Assembly: GCA_028869185.1 (NCBI GenBank)
Contig: JAGWTA010000002.1
Coordinates: 1 to 64,000 of the forward strand
DNA from: Hyphomicrobiales bacterium
GTDB taxonomy: Bacteria; Pseudomonadota; Alphaproteobacteria; Rhizobiales; Beijerinckiaceae
Length of the DNA: 64,000 bases
Reading direction: 5' to 3'
In this document: in pieces, positions 47,421 to 57,110 of the stretch
Layout: each line of letters begins with the position of its first letter
Position numbering within the stretch: position 1 is the first letter of the stretch
The notes under the pieces: model-generated
What the model was told of the DNA's origin: nothing
The model's input: only the letters and a program-made list of their open reading frames with translations
The model's database searches: none
Translations under genes and position numbers: made by a program

Positions 47421-48610
47421 CCGACCCGCTGTTCCTCGCCCGGCTCGCCGCTGGCGTTTTCGCCGCAGCCTCGCTCGCCTTTCTGGCCCTCACGGTGCTG
47501 CTCGGCATGCTCGCGCCCTTCCTCATGGCGCGCCGGCCGCAACGACGCGACAAGCCGCCGGTCACCATGGTGATCCCGATCAAGCAGCTGGACGAAAGCT
47601 TCGTGCCCTCGCAGGAATCGGCCTTCGATCAGGATTATCCCGATTACGATGTGACCATCACGGCGGTGGAGACGGAATCGCCGGCCATTGCGGCCTCTCG
47701 CCGCATTCTGGCGGCCCATCCCGAACACGCCGCGCGCATCGTGCGCGCCACAGCTTCCTTCGCCGCCAGCCCCAAGGTCAACAATCTCTATCAAGCGGTC
47801 GAAGACGCGCGCGCCGATCTCATCGTGATGAAGGATTCCAACATCCTGCTCACCAACAACGGCATGACGGAAGCTGTCGCCGCGATGACCGACGATGTCG
47901 GCCTCGTCGTCGCCGTGCCGGAAGCCCATGGCGCCAAAAACTTCGCAGCGGAAGTGGAATGCTCGATCATGAACCAGTCGCACGGCCGCATTCTGCTGGC
48001 CGCCGCCGCGCTGGGTCTCGGCTTCGGCGTCGGCAAGCTGATGGTTTTCCGGCGCTCTGCGCTGCATAAGGCCGGCGGTTTCGAGGCCATCGCCCATTCG
48101 GTGGGCGAGGATTCGGCCATGGCGCATGCGCTGGAGGCGACGGGCCTGCGCACCCGATTCATGCGCGCGCCGATCCTGCAATTGCTGGGCGCGCGCAATT
48201 TCCACGATGTGTTCCACCGTCAGCTGCGCTGGACGGTCGTGCGCCGCCACAACGAGACGTTCGCCTTCCTGCTCGAGCCGCTCGGCCTCGTCTCGTGCTG
48301 CGCGCTGGCGGCCGGTTTCGCCGCCCCGCTTGTTGGCCTCGAGCCGTTGGCCGGGGCTGCCGCCGCAGTCGTCGTGTGGTGGGCGCTGGAGACGCTGCTT
48401 GCGCTCGCCCGGGGCTGGGATGTATCGGTCACTGCGCCCGCCGCCATGGTGACGCGCGACGCCATGATGCTGGGCGTGTGGCTGCGCGCATGGTTCACCA
48501 AAAACGTCGTCTGGGCGTCGGAAAAATATCAGGCGCACCAGCCCGACAGGCTTGTCGAGAACGAACCGATGGCGGCAGCGGTCGAAACAATAAAAAGGAA
48601 CGACCGGTGA
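47417..48610 (+). CDS. Membrane glycosyltransferase family 2/21 (ceramide-glucosyltransferase-like)
   Basis: A 397-residue enzyme with an N-terminal membrane helix (residues ~8-35) and two more near the C-terminus. The cytoplasmic GT-A domain has VTMVIPIKQLDESF, the DSN variant of the metal motif in DLIVMKDSNILLTNNG, the GEDSAMAHALE acid, and the QLRW motif in FHRQLRWTVVRRHN. This layout is that of GT21 ceramide glucosyltransferases and HpnI-like enzymes, which glycosylate lipid acceptors. The start is GTG, coupled to the SDR gene. Lipid-acceptor use is inferred. Confidence 0.85.
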   Translation: MTDPLFLARLAAGVFAAASLAFLALTVLLGMLAPFLMARRPQRRDKPPVTMVIPIKQLDESFVPSQESAFDQDYPDYDVTITAVETESPAIAASRRILAAHPEHAARIVRATASFAASPKVNNLYQAVEDARADLIVMKDSNILLTNNGMTEAVAAMTDDVGLVVAVPEAHGAKNFAAEVECSIMNQSHGRILLAAAALGLGFGVGKLMVFRRSALHKAGGFEAIAHSVGEDSAMAHALEATGLRTRFMRAPILQLLGARNFHDVFHRQLRWTVVRRHNETFAFLLEPLGLVSCCALAAGFAAPLVGLEPLAGAAAAVVVWWALETLLALARGWDVSVTAPAAMVTRDAMMLGVWLRAWFTKNVVWASEKYQAHQPDRLVENEPMAAAVETIKRNDR

Positions 48611-49905
48611 ATTTGATTTTGGGGCTGATCGATTTCGCCCTGACGATCTGCGTGATCGGCATGGCGCTGATCGGCGCGGGTTTTCTCATTCTGATCGCGC
48701 GTTTCATCTGGGACGAAATGCGCGGCGTGGGCGATAGCGCCCGCGCGACGCCCCCGCTCGCCGAAGCCGATCTGCCGCATGTCGTCTTGCAGATTCCCGT
48801 TTTTAACGAACCGAAAGTCGTCGACGGCGCGCTGCGCTCTGCCGCGCTGATCGACTGGCCGAAAGACAAGCTGCGCATCCAGCTCCTGGACGATTCGACC
48901 GACGAGACGACCGACCGCGCGGCCGAAACGATTGCGGCGTTGCGCGCGCAGGGCGTCGACGCGCAGCATGTGCGGCGCGAGGATCGCTCGGGCTTCAAGG
49001 CCGGCGCCTGCGCGGCGGGCCTGAAACTGTGCGACGCGCCTTTCGTCGCCATGCTGGACGCCGATTTCCGCCCGCCTGCCGACTGGCTGCGCAAGGCCAT
49101 CCCCGTCATCGTCGCCGACCCCAAGGCGAGCTTCGTGCAGACGCGCTGCGAATTCGCCAATTACGAAACCAACTGGCTGACGCGCGTGCAGGGCCTCGTG
49201 CTCGACGGGCACTTTCTGATCGAGCAGCGCACGCGCGCCAATCTGCGCTGGATATTCCAGTTCAACGGCACGGGCGGCATATGGCGTCGCGCCGCCATCG
49301 ACTCGGTCGGCGGCTGGCTCGATTATTCGCTGACCGAAGACCTCGATCTCACAATCCGCACCTATCTGGCGGGCTGGCACGGCCGCTTCATTTCCAATCC
49401 GGTGATCCCTGGCCAGATGCCCGACAACGTTCGCGACTGGCGCCGCCAGCAGCGCCGCTGGTCGAACGGCTTCATCCAGGTTGCGCAGCGCACGCTTAAG
49501 CCGCTGTGGAACGCCTCCTGGCCGTTGACCGAGCGCCTTTCGGCCATCGTGCTCGTGCTGCATCAGGTGTTCTTCCCGCTTTGCGCGATCGCTTTCGTGC
49601 TGATGCTGCTCGGCGTGATCGTGCGGCTCGCGGCCGGCCTGTCGGCGGGCGCCTATCTGCCGCTGCTCGGCCTGATTGCGCTGATGGCGACAGCCGTCGT
49701 CGTCGGCATGACTCTGCCGCCTTACATAGCGCTCAAGCGCGGGCCGCTCTGGCGCTATTTCGCCACCATGGCGATTGTGCCGCCGATGTTCATCTATCTC
49801 GCCTTCGCCAACGCGCCGAAAATCATCCAGACCGCGCGCGGCAGAAAGACTGTGTTCAAGCGCACGCCCAAGGAAGAACAGGCGGCCAAGGAACAGGCCT
49901 GGTGA
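48607..49905 (+). CDS. Processive-type GT2 membrane glycosyltransferase (CesA/NodC-like)
   Basis: A 432-residue enzyme with one N-terminal membrane helix (residues ~5-32), a GT-A domain and about four C-terminal helices. The D,D,D,QxxRW set is complete: LLDDSTDETTD, MLDADFRPPADW, LTEDLDLTIRTYLAG and DWRRQQRRWSNGFIQ. Enzymes of this plan polymerise or transfer beta-linked sugars and may thread the product through the membrane. It is coupled to the GT21-like gene through a GTGA overlap and ends the operon. It is convergent with the PPK2 gene. Confidence 0.88.
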   Translation: MNLILGLIDFALTICVIGMALIGAGFLILIARFIWDEMRGVGDSARATPPLAEADLPHVVLQIPVFNEPKVVDGALRSAALIDWPKDKLRIQLLDDSTDETTDRAAETIAALRAQGVDAQHVRREDRSGFKAGACAAGLKLCDAPFVAMLDADFRPPADWLRKAIPVIVADPKASFVQTRCEFANYETNWLTRVQGLVLDGHFLIEQRTRANLRWIFQFNGTGGIWRRAAIDSVGGWLDYSLTEDLDLTIRTYLAGWHGRFISNPVIPGQMPDNVRDWRRQQRRWSNGFIQVAQRTLKPLWNASWPLTERLSAIVLVLHQVFFPLCAIAFVLMLLGVIVRLAAGLSAGAYLPLLGLIALMATAVVVGMTLPPYIALKRGPLWRYFATMAIVPPMFIYLAFANAPKIIQTARGRKTVFKRTPKEEQAAKEQAW

Positions 49906-49944
49906 TTTTTGCGGGCGCGTCAGCCCGCTGTTGCAGGACGGCGC

Positions 49945-50817
49945 TCACGCCTCGCCAGAAACAAGCTGTTCGCGGATTTTCGCCAGCGCGGCGCGATGCT
50001 CGTCCGACGTCGTGGGATAGGCCAGACCAAGGTCCTCCAGCGTTTCGAGAATGACCTTGGAGACGATGAGCCGCGCATTCTGCTTGTCGTCCGCCGGCAC
50101 GACATACCAGGGCGCCTGTTTGCTGCTGGTGGCGGTCAGGCACTTCTCGTAAGCCCTCATGTATTTCTTCCAGTAACCGCGCTCCTCGATGTCGCCCTCG
50201 TTGAATTTCCAGTTCTTCGCGGGATCGTCGATCCGCGCCAGAAAGCGCCTGGTCTGCTCTTTCTTCGACAGATGCAGAAAGAATTTGACGATGCGCGTTC
50301 CATTGCGGTGAAGGTGCTTTTCCATTTCGACGATGGAACGGTAGCGCCCTTCCCAGAGAGTCTCGCCCTGCCCGTCGGGAACGCCTTCGGCGCGCAACAG
50401 CGCGGGGTGAACGCGCAGGATCAGCACTTCTTCATAATACGAGCGATTGAAGATGCCGATATTGCCACGCTCGGGCAGAACGCGCGCCGAACGCCAGAGA
50501 AAGTCGTGGTCGAGTTCTTCGGCGCTCGGATGTTTGAAGCTGTAGACGCGGCAGCCCTGCGGATTGACGCCTGACATCACATGTTTGATCGCGCCATCCT
50601 TGCCGGCGGCGTCCATGGCCTGGAAGATGACGAGCAGCGCGTATCGATTGTCGGCGTAGAGCACATCCTGCAATTCGGCGAGACGATCGACATGCTCGGC
50701 GAGCATCGTCTTGTAATCGTCTTTTGAATCGTAAACGGGATCGACGCGCGTCGGCCATTTGTCGAGATCGACATCTTCGCCTTCATCGACGCGAAAATGC
50801 TTCGTCTTGATTTTCAT
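49945..50817 (-). CDS. ppk2: Polyphosphate kinase 2 family protein
   Basis: A 290-residue PPK2-family kinase. Walker A is [20 protein letters not shown] (residues ~66-85), the lid and Walker B-like segments are [19 protein letters not shown] and [14 protein letters not shown]. These enzymes transfer phosphate between polyphosphate and nucleotides; class I uses diphosphates, class II and III AMP. The short single-domain length excludes class II. The subclass was not assigned. It stands alone, followed by peptidyl-tRNA hydrolase upstream on the same strand. Confidence 0.93.
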   Translation of the reverse strand: MKIKTKHFRVDEGEDVDLDKWPTRVDPVYDSKDDYKTMLAEHVDRLAELQDVLYADNRYALLVIFQAMDAAGKDGAIKHVMSGVNPQGCRVYSFKHPSAEELDHDFLWRSARVLPERGNIGIFNRSYYEEVLILRVHPALLRAEGVPDGQGETLWEGRYRSIVEMEKHLHRNGTRIVKFFLHLSKKEQTRRFLARIDDPAKNWKFNEGDIEERGYWKKYMRAYEKCLTATSSKQAPWYVVPADDKQNARLIVSKVILETLEDLGLAYPTTSDEHRAALAKIREQLVSGEA

Positions 50818-50943
50818 GGCGCAGCTCCCGGCGATCGGCGCCGACGAGCGAAGCGCGAACGAAAATCGAAGTCAAGGATGCAGGCTCGCGCCGGTTCGCA
50901 CGAGACGAAGATGGAGCGCGTCTTCAGGCGTCTGGCGCGGCTG

Positions 50944-51549
50944 TCATTTCTCGCCCGGCTTTTTCACCTGCGCAAAGCCCGCGGCCTCCATCGCCAGATG
51001 AACGCGGTTTTGAAATGTCGCATCGTCGCCTTTTGCCAGAACATCCGCGTTGCGCGCGCTTGCGTCGCAAAGCGCGCTCACCCAGCCCTCCTCGGAGCGG
51101 GCGAAATCGTTCAGGACGTAGGAGTGCACGAGCGCCTTGTCGCCGGGATGGCCGATGCCGAGCCGCACGCGCTTGTAGTCGTTGCCGCATTGCGCGGTGA
51201 TGGAGCGCAGGCCGTTATGCCCCGCATTGCCGCCGCCGATCTTGACCCGGCATTTGCCCGGTTCGAGATCCAGTTCGTCGTGAAAGACGATGATATCCGA
51301 AAGCGCGATCTTGTAGAAACGCGCCGCTTCCTGCACCGCGCGGCCGGATTCGTTCATGAAGGTTTCGGGCATCAGCGCCAGCGCGCGCTCGGCGCCGATC
51401 TGCCCTTCGCTCACGCGCCCCTGAAAGCGGGCCCGAAACGGCGCAAAGCGCCATTGGCGCGCAATGGCGTCGATCGCCATAAAGCCGATATTGTGGCGGT
51501 TGGCCTGATATTGGCGCCCCGGATTGCCGAGGCCGACAAACAGCAGCAT
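50944..51549 (-). CDS. pth: Peptidyl-tRNA hydrolase
   Basis: The 201-residue enzyme recycles tRNA from aborted peptidyl-tRNA. Active-site blocks are all present: [20 protein letters not shown] with the catalytic His near residue 19, [31 protein letters not shown] and [13 protein letters not shown]. The last few residues are Lys-rich. It is downstream of rplY, the usual order in alphaproteobacteria, with a terminator-like hairpin between them. Confidence 0.96.
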   Translation of the reverse strand: MLLFVGLGNPGRQYQANRHNIGFMAIDAIARQWRFAPFRARFQGRVSEGQIGAERALALMPETFMNESGRAVQEAARFYKIALSDIIVFHDELDLEPGKCRVKIGGGNAGHNGLRSITAQCGNDYKRVRLGIGHPGDKALVHSYVLNDFARSEEGWVSALCDASARNADVLAKGDDATFQNRVHLAMEAAGFAQVKKPGEK

Positions 51550-51561
51550 CGCTGACCCTGC

Positions 51562-51600
51562 AAAAAGAAATCGCCGCGACGTTTAGCACGCCGCGGCGAT
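51562..51600 (-). terminator. Terminator-like hairpin between rplY and pth
   Basis: On the minus strand a 9-bp stem (51600-51592 with 51578-51570), a 13-base loop and a T-rich tail (51570-51562) lie 13 bases before the pth ATG. It could terminate rplY transcripts or attenuate pth. Confidence 0.65.
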
Positions 51601-51624
51601 CGCGAAAGAGCGGGCGAAAGCCGC

Positions 51625-52329
51625 TTATTTCTTTGCGGCGGGCGCCTTGGCCGCGCCGGCTGCGGGCGCAGCGGCGGCGGGCGCCTTGCCGCCAGCGGCG
51701 GGAGCCGCAGCAGCGCCAGCGGCGGGAGCCGCAGCGGAAGCAGCGGGCGCGGCTTCCTCGGCCACCGTCGGCGGCGCGATCGTTGCGACGGTGAAGTCGC
51801 GGTCGCGGATCGTCGGCGTGCAACCTTCCGGCAGCTTGATGGCCGAAATATGCAGCGAGTCGTTGATGTCGAAGCCCGCAAGATCGCCCGTGATGAATTC
51901 CGGAATGTTGTCGGCCGGAACCATCATTTCGATGGTGTGGCGCACGATGTTGAGCGTGCCGCCGCGCTTGATGCCCGGCGCCGATTCGACGTTGACGAAA
52001 TGCACGGGCACGTCGACGCGCAGGCGCGAACCCGCCTTCAGACGCAGGAAATCGACATGCAGCGGCGTGTCCTTGACGACATCGAGCTGATAGTCGCGCG
52101 GAATGACGCGCTCTTTCTTGCCGTCCACGTCGATCTCGAAGATCGTCGTGAGGAAACGGCCAGCATAAATCAGCTGGTTGAGGGATTTGTATTCCAGCGA
52201 AATCGGCTGGGCGGCGTCGCCCCCGCCATAGATAACGCCAGGTACGCGGCCTTCTCGGCGTACGCTGCGGGCGGCCCCCTTGCCTGTCCCGCTGCGGACC
52301 GAGGCCGCGAGCTTCTTCGTCTCGGCCAT
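51625..52329 (-). CDS. rplY: 50S ribosomal protein L25 / general stress protein Ctc
   Basis: A 234-residue long-form L25 that binds 5S rRNA. The N-terminal L25 domain has the segment [20 protein letters not shown], the second TL5-like domain includes [20 protein letters not shown], and the tail (residues ~185-234) is almost pure Ala/Pro/Gly/Lys and ends KAPAAKK. The tail contains a 24-bp tandem repeat in its DNA. Homologues of this order also have low-complexity tails. The downstream gene is pth. Confidence 0.95.
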   Translation of the reverse strand: MAETKKLAASVRSGTGKGAARSVRREGRVPGVIYGGGDAAQPISLEYKSLNQLIYAGRFLTTIFEIDVDGKKERVIPRDYQLDVVKDTPLHVDFLRLKAGSRLRVDVPVHFVNVESAPGIKRGGTLNIVRHTIEMMVPADNIPEFITGDLAGFDINDSLHISAIKLPEGCTPTIRDRDFTVATIAPPTVAEEAAPAASAAAPAAGAAAAPAAGGKAPAAAAPAAGAAKAPAAKK

Positions 52330-52433
52330 AGGTTCAGTCCTCGATTTTTGAAAGCGCCCACGCCTCCAGGGGTGTCGGAAACGGACGCGCGCGGCTTATA
52401 GGCGAAGATGGCCGAAAGGGCAAACGCGGGCCC

Positions 52434-53009
52434 CTAGAACGCCCCGCCCAAAAGGCCGACGCCAATGCCGAGCGTCGCCAGTCCTGCAAGACGCAGCGCC
52501 CGCTCGGCGGCGCCCTGGCGCGCCAGCGCGCCAGCGACAAGGCCCGCCGCGATCAGCGCCGCCGCGCCGGATAAAAACCCCGCGCAATAGGCGAGGCCTG
52601 CCGCCGTCTGCGGCGCCTCCGCCCCATGCACAAAGCCGTGCGCCAGCGCAAACAGGCCAACCAGTCCGGCGAGGGCGGCCGGCTGCGGAGCGCGGCGGGT
52701 CGCCACAAGGGCGCCCAGCACGATCAGCGACAAAGCCACAAGCATCTCCGCCCCTTCGCAAGACAGGCCCGCGAAACCGGCTGCGGCGCCCGCCGCCATC
52801 AACGCCAGGAATGCCGCAGGCGCCGCCAGCCGCCCCGCGTCGCGCCGGGAGCCGGCCAACGCTCCGACCGCCAGCAACGCCAGACAATGATCGAGACCGG
52901 TGAACGGATGGGCGAGCCCCGCCGCAAAACCCGCAACAGCGCCAGCGCCCGTATGGGCGGAGGCGGCGGCAGGCGCAAAAAACGAAAGGATCAGCAAGAG
53001 GCGGCGCAT
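52434..53009 (-). CDS. HupE/UreJ-family membrane protein
   Basis: A 191-residue inner-membrane protein with a signal-like start (MRRLLLILSFFAPAAASAHTG) and about six helices. The conserved metal motif is AHPFTGLDHCLALLAVG, with further His residues in LFALAHGFVHGAEAP. HupE and UreJ are linked to nickel uptake for hydrogenase and urease, but neither enzyme is encoded in the window. A ggag site sits eight bases before the ATG at 53009, which is why the shorter form was chosen. Confidence 0.87.
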   Translation of the reverse strand: MRRLLLILSFFAPAAASAHTGAGAVAGFAAGLAHPFTGLDHCLALLAVGALAGSRRDAGRLAAPAAFLALMAAGAAAGFAGLSCEGAEMLVALSLIVLGALVATRRAPQPAALAGLVGLFALAHGFVHGAEAPQTAAGLAYCAGFLSGAAALIAAGLVAGALARQGAAERALRLAGLATLGIGVGLLGGAF

Positions 53010-53088
53010 CAGGGAATCTCCGGCAAGGCCTAGGCGACTCCAGTCAAACGCAAAACGCAGGGCGGTGCGAGCCCGATTTTGATGCACA

Positions 53089-54030
53089 TCAGTCGAACAG
53101 GCTGGAAACGCTCTCTTCCTTGGCCGTGCGCGCGACGGCTTCGCCGAGCAAACCGCCGATGGTGATGACGCGGATGTTCTTGGCGAGCCGCACGGCTTCG
53201 GTCGGCGCGATGGAATCGGTGATCACGAGTTCCTTCAGCATCGAGCTCGAAATGCGCGCCACGGCGCCGCCCGAGAGCACGCCATGCGTGATATAGGCCG
53301 AAACATCCTTTGCGCCCGCCTTGAGCAGCGCTTCGGCCGCGTTGCACAGGGTGCCGCCGGAATCCACGATATCGTCAACCAGAATACAGCTCTTGCCGGT
53401 CACGTCGCCGATGATGTTCATCACTTCCGATTCGCCCGCGCGTTCACGCCGCTTGTCGACGATGGCGAGCGGCGCGTCGATCCGTTTGGCGAGCGCGCGG
53501 GCGCGCACCACGCCGCCAACGTCCGGCGAGACGACCATGACGTTTGAGGGGACGGTGCGCTCCTTGATGTCGCGCACCATGACGGGCGCGGCGAACAGAT
53601 TGTCTGTCGGAATGTCGAAAAAGCCCTGGATCTGGCCGGCGTGCAGATCGACCGTGAGCACGCGGTCGGCGCCGGCCTCCGTGATGAGATTGGCGACCAG
53701 CTTGGCCGAGATCGGCGTGCGGGGCCCTGCCTTCCGGTCCTGCCGCGCGTAGCCGAAATAGGGAATGACCGCCGTGATGCGCCGCGCCGAGGACCGGCGC
53801 AGGGCGTCGATCATGATCAGCAGCTCCATCAGATGGTCGTTGGCCGGGAAGGACGTCGACTGCACGACGAAACAATCCTGCCCGCGCACATTTTCCTGAA
53901 TTTCGACGAAAATCTCCATGTCGGCGAAACGGCGGACCTGACAATGGGCCAGCGGCGCGCCGAGATAGGCCGCAATCGCCTCTGTCAGGGGCCGGTTGGA
54001 GTTGCCCGCCAGAATTTTGATGCCAGCCAT
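53089..54030 (-). CDS. prs: Ribose-phosphate pyrophosphokinase
   Basis: The 313-residue enzyme makes PRPP for purines, pyrimidines, His, Trp and NAD. Diagnostic segments are the start [20 protein letters not shown], the flag/ATP region [20 protein letters not shown], the catalytic [20 protein letters not shown] and the PRPP loop [20 protein letters not shown]. The shorter start (54030) fits the family; a longer frame upstream is antisense to uvrC. It diverges from uvrC. Confidence 0.96.
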   Translation of the reverse strand: MAGIKILAGNSNRPLTEAIAAYLGAPLAHCQVRRFADMEIFVEIQENVRGQDCFVVQSTSFPANDHLMELLIMIDALRRSSARRITAVIPYFGYARQDRKAGPRTPISAKLVANLITEAGADRVLTVDLHAGQIQGFFDIPTDNLFAAPVMVRDIKERTVPSNVMVVSPDVGGVVRARALAKRIDAPLAIVDKRRERAGESEVMNIIGDVTGKSCILVDDIVDSGGTLCNAAEALLKAGAKDVSAYITHGVLSGGAVARISSSMLKELVITDSIAPTEAVRLAKNIRVITIGGLLGEAVARTAKEESVSSLFD

Positions 54031-54176
54031 AGCCAGAATGCCTTTGAACTGCACAGCGCTTTCGCGGCGCGTCATAGCAGCCGGTTCCGGTGCGAACAAT
54101 ATGACAAGGCCAAGACAGGGCGCGGTTTTCCCCCGCCCCGTCGGCCAATGATTGCAACCCGCGCTCCGATCTCTAA

Positions 54177-56225
54177 ATGTCGGACATGGCCAGAAACCCG
54201 CAGCCCGACGACGCCCCGCCGGAAGCCTTCGAGAAGGACCGCCCGCAGGACGAGGCCGACGAACAGGGCCTGCCCGAATTGACCTTCGAGGACGAGGCGA
54301 CCGCGCCCGCGGCCCTGCAACGCGGCGCAGCGGCGATTCGCGCGCACTGGAAGCACGCCCCGCTGGGCCCCGGCGTCTATCGCATGATCGGCGCGGACGG
54401 CGAGGTGCTGTATGTCGGCAAGGCGAAAAGCGTGAAGAAGCGCATCGCCTCCTACATGCGCGGCGAAGGGCACACAAACCGCATTGCGCGGATGATCGCG
54501 CTCACCGTCTCGATGATCTTCGTCCAGACGGAGACCGAGACCGAAGCGCTGCTGCTCGAAACCAATCTGATCAAGCAGCTGAAGCCGCGCTTCAACGTGC
54601 TGATGCGCGACGACAAGTCGTTTCCCTACATTCTGCTGACGCGCGATCACGCAGCGCCCCAGATCGCCAAGCATCGTGGCGCGCGCAATCGCAAGGGCGA
54701 TTATTTCGGCCCTTTCGCCAGCGCGCAGGCCGTGCATCGCACGCTCAACGCCTTGCAGCGCGCGTTTCTTCTGCGCACCTGCTCCGACTCCTATTTCGAA
54801 AATCGCACGCGCCCATGCCTTCTGTTCCAGATCAAGCGCTGCTCCGGCCCCTGCACCGGCGAAATTTCAACGCAGGATTATGCGACGCTCGTCGACGAGG
54901 CTCATGATTTTCTCTCCGGCAAAAGCCGCGCCGTGCGCGACTTGCTGGCGCGCGAAATGAACGAGGCGGCCGAAGACCTGCAATTTGAAAAGGCGGCGCG
55001 TTTTCGCGACCGCATCGCCGCTTTGTCCACCATTCAGGGCGCGCAGGGCATCAATCCGCGCGGCGTCGAGGAGGCTGATGTTTTCGCAATCGCCGAACAG
55101 GCGGGCCAGTTCTGCATCGAAGTGTTCTTCTTCCGCACCGGCCAGAACTGGGGCAATCGAGCCTATTTTCCGCGCGCCGACAAATCCCTGTCCTCGTCCG
55201 AAGTGCTGGATGCTTTCGTTGCGCAATTCTACAGCGAGCGCCCCGCGCCGGCGCTGGTCCTGCTGAGCGAGGATGTGGAGGATCGCGCCCTGCTCGATGA
55301 AGCGCTGAGCGCACGCGCTGGCCGCAAGGTGGAGGTGCTGCGCCCGCAGCGCGGCGAAAAGCGCGAACTCGTCGATCAGGTGCGCTTCAATGCGCGCGAG
55401 ACGCTGTCGCGCAAAATGGCGGAAGCCGCGAGCCAGCGGAAATTGCTCGACGCGCTGGGCGAGGCGTTCGGCGTCGGACGTTCCATCCGCCGCGTCGAGG
55501 TTTACGACAATTCGCACATCGCCGGGACGAACGCTGTCGGCGCGATGATCGTGGCCGGCGTCAACGGCTTCATGAAGGCGCATTACCGCACCTTCAACAT
55601 CAAGAGCGAAACGCTGACGCCCGGCGACGATTTCGGCATGATGCGCGAAGTGTTGCGGCGGCGGTTTGCGCGGCTCGTGCGCGAGGAATCGACGCTCGCG
55701 CCGGCATCCCCTGACGATCGCGCGCAGATCGACGCGGAGCCCGAAGCGCAGCGCGACGCCGACGCCTTCCCCGCCCGGCCCGATCTCGTGATCATCGACG
55801 GCGGGCGCGGCCAGTTCGAGGCCGCCCGCGCCGTGCTGGCGGAACTCGGAGTCGAGAATGTCGCGATCGCCTCCATCGCCAAGGGGGCCGACCGCGATTC
55901 CGGCCGCGAACAGTTTTTCATCGACGGGCGCGAGCCGTTCCGGCTGCCGCCGCGCGATCCCGCCCTCTATTTTGTGCAGCGCCTGCGCGACGAGGCGCAC
56001 CGATTCGCCATTGGAACCCATCGCGCCCGCCGCAAGAAGGATTTCGTGCGCTCGCCGCTTGACGAAATCGCGGGCGTCGGGCCGGCGCGCAAAAGGGCGC
56101 TTTTGCAGGCTTTTGGCACCGCCAAGGCGGTCGCGCGCGCCTCGCTCGCCGATCTGGAGAAGACCCCCGGCGTCAACGCGGCCACCGCGCGCCTCGTTTA
56201 CGCCCATTTCAACGAGAAAGGTTGA
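54177..56225 (+). CDS. uvrC: Excinuclease ABC subunit C
   Basis: The 682-residue nuclease makes both incisions in nucleotide excision repair. After a charged N-terminal extension (about 50 residues) it shows the GIY-YIG domain with [20 protein letters not shown], a UVR motif in [20 protein letters not shown], the RNase H-like C-terminal nuclease with [20 protein letters not shown] and [15 protein letters not shown], and final helix-hairpin-helix repeats ([20 protein letters not shown]). It is the first gene of a uvrC-pgsA-moaD-moaE operon. uvrB is at the right end of the window. Confidence 0.96.
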   Translation: MSDMARNPQPDDAPPEAFEKDRPQDEADEQGLPELTFEDEATAPAALQRGAAAIRAHWKHAPLGPGVYRMIGADGEVLYVGKAKSVKKRIASYMRGEGHTNRIARMIALTVSMIFVQTETETEALLLETNLIKQLKPRFNVLMRDDKSFPYILLTRDHAAPQIAKHRGARNRKGDYFGPFASAQAVHRTLNALQRAFLLRTCSDSYFENRTRPCLLFQIKRCSGPCTGEISTQDYATLVDEAHDFLSGKSRAVRDLLAREMNEAAEDLQFEKAARFRDRIAALSTIQGAQGINPRGVEEADVFAIAEQAGQFCIEVFFFRTGQNWGNRAYFPRADKSLSSSEVLDAFVAQFYSERPAPALVLLSEDVEDRALLDEALSARAGRKVEVLRPQRGEKRELVDQVRFNARETLSRKMAEAASQRKLLDALGEAFGVGRSIRRVEVYDNSHIAGTNAVGAMIVAGVNGFMKAHYRTFNIKSETLTPGDDFGMMREVLRRRFARLVREESTLAPASPDDRAQIDAEPEAQRDADAFPARPDLVIIDGGRGQFEAARAVLAELGVENVAIASIAKGADRDSGREQFFIDGREPFRLPPRDPALYFVQRLRDEAHRFAIGTHRARRKKDFVRSPLDEIAGVGPARKRALLQAFGTAKAVARASLADLEKTPGVNAATARLVYAHFNEKG

Positions 56226-56259
56226 CGTGGGACACGAGCCCATGTTCCTTCGGAATATC

Positions 56260-56862
56260 ATGACGCAAACGTCGCTCTCGGCCGGGAGGAGCCGCGTTCT
56301 CTCCCTGCCGAACATTCTGACTTACGGACGGATTCTCGCCGTACCTGTGGTCGTCGCCCTGCTGTTCTGGCCGGACGAGTTCTGGATGCGCTGGGCTGCG
56401 CTCGGCGTCTTTACGCTCGCCGCCGTCACGGACTTCTTCGACGGCTATCTCGCGCGCGCCTGGTCGCAGCAATCGGCCATGGGCCGCATGCTGGACCCGA
56501 TTGCCGACAAATTGCTGGTCGCCGCCGTCCTGATGATGCTGGTGGCCGACCACACGATCCAGAGCTGGTCGCTGTGGGCGGCCATCGTGATCCTGTGCCG
56601 CGAAATCCTCGTCTCCGGGCTGCGCGAATTTCTCGCGGAGCTGAAAGTGCCCATGCCGGTCAGCGCCGTCGCTAAATGGAAGACGACCGTGCAGCTCATC
56701 GCGCTTGGCTTTCTTATTGCCGGCCCCGCCGGCGAAACGGTTTTGCCGGGCGCTGCGCGCATCGGCGACCTGCTGTTGTGGATCGCCGCCATCCTCACGC
56801 TGTACACCGGCTGGGACTACATGAAGGCCGGCCTGAAACATGTGACGGAGAACGACATTTGA
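56260..56862 (+). CDS. pgsA: CDP-diacylglycerol-glycerol-3-phosphate 3-phosphatidyltransferase
   Basis: The 200-residue inner-membrane enzyme makes phosphatidylglycerophosphate, the precursor of phosphatidylglycerol. It has the SLPNILTYGRI start, and the CDP-alcohol transferase motif lies within TDFFDGYLARAW-SQQSAMGRMLDPIADK with all four Asp residues correctly spaced. There are about six membrane helices. The ATG at 56260 is chosen; another at 56242 would add six residues. A TTGA overlap joins it to moaD. Confidence 0.93.
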   Translation: MTQTSLSAGRSRVLSLPNILTYGRILAVPVVVALLFWPDEFWMRWAALGVFTLAAVTDFFDGYLARAWSQQSAMGRMLDPIADKLLVAAVLMMLVADHTIQSWSLWAAIVILCREILVSGLREFLAELKVPMPVSAVAKWKTTVQLIALGFLIAGPAGETVLPGAARIGDLLLWIAAILTLYTGWDYMKAGLKHVTENDI

Positions 56863-57110
56863 AAGCGGTCTATTTCGCCTGGGTGCGTGAGCGCGTCGGC
56901 CTGACGGACGAAGAAATCGCCCCGCCGGCCGATGTGCGCACGGTCGCCGATCTGCTCGCCTGGCAGATCGCGCGCGGCGAGAATTACGCCTACGCGTTCG
57001 AGAACGCCAAAGCGATCCGCGCCGCACTCGACCGCAAGCACGTCAAGCACGACGCCCCGATCGCGGGCGTGCGCGAGGTGGCGTTTTTCCCGCCGATGAC
57101 GGGCGGCTGA
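56859..57110 (+). CDS. moaD: Molybdopterin synthase small subunit MoaD
   Basis: The 83-residue ubiquitin-like sulfur carrier begins MKAVYFAWVRERVGL and ends VAFFPPMTGG. The terminal Gly-Gly is the site of thiocarboxylation. It works with MoaE to insert the dithiolene sulfurs of molybdopterin. The start codon is TTG overlapping the pgsA stop; the stop overlaps the moaE ATG (TGATG). A cofactor for molybdoenzymes such as MsrP would result. Confidence 0.93.
   Translation: MKAVYFAWVRERVGLTDEEIAPPADVRTVADLLAWQIARGENYAYAFENAKAIRAALDRKHVKHDAPIAGVREVAFFPPMTGG

Noticed and set aside
44379-49905. Idea that the operon is a nodulation (nod) or aryl-polyene cluster
   Set aside because: Key nod genes (nodA, nodB) and aryl-polyene genes (AMP ligase, acyltransferase, second ketosynthase, MMPL exporter) are missing; only general functional resemblance remains.
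49906-49944. gcgggc/gcccgc hairpin between the GT2 and PPK2 genes as a terminator
   Set aside because: The stem is six bases and no T tract follows on either strand.
51661-51735. Short repeats in rplY as a CRISPR or regulatory array
   Set aside because: They lie in frame inside a low-complexity Ala/Pro protein tail and have no unique spacers.
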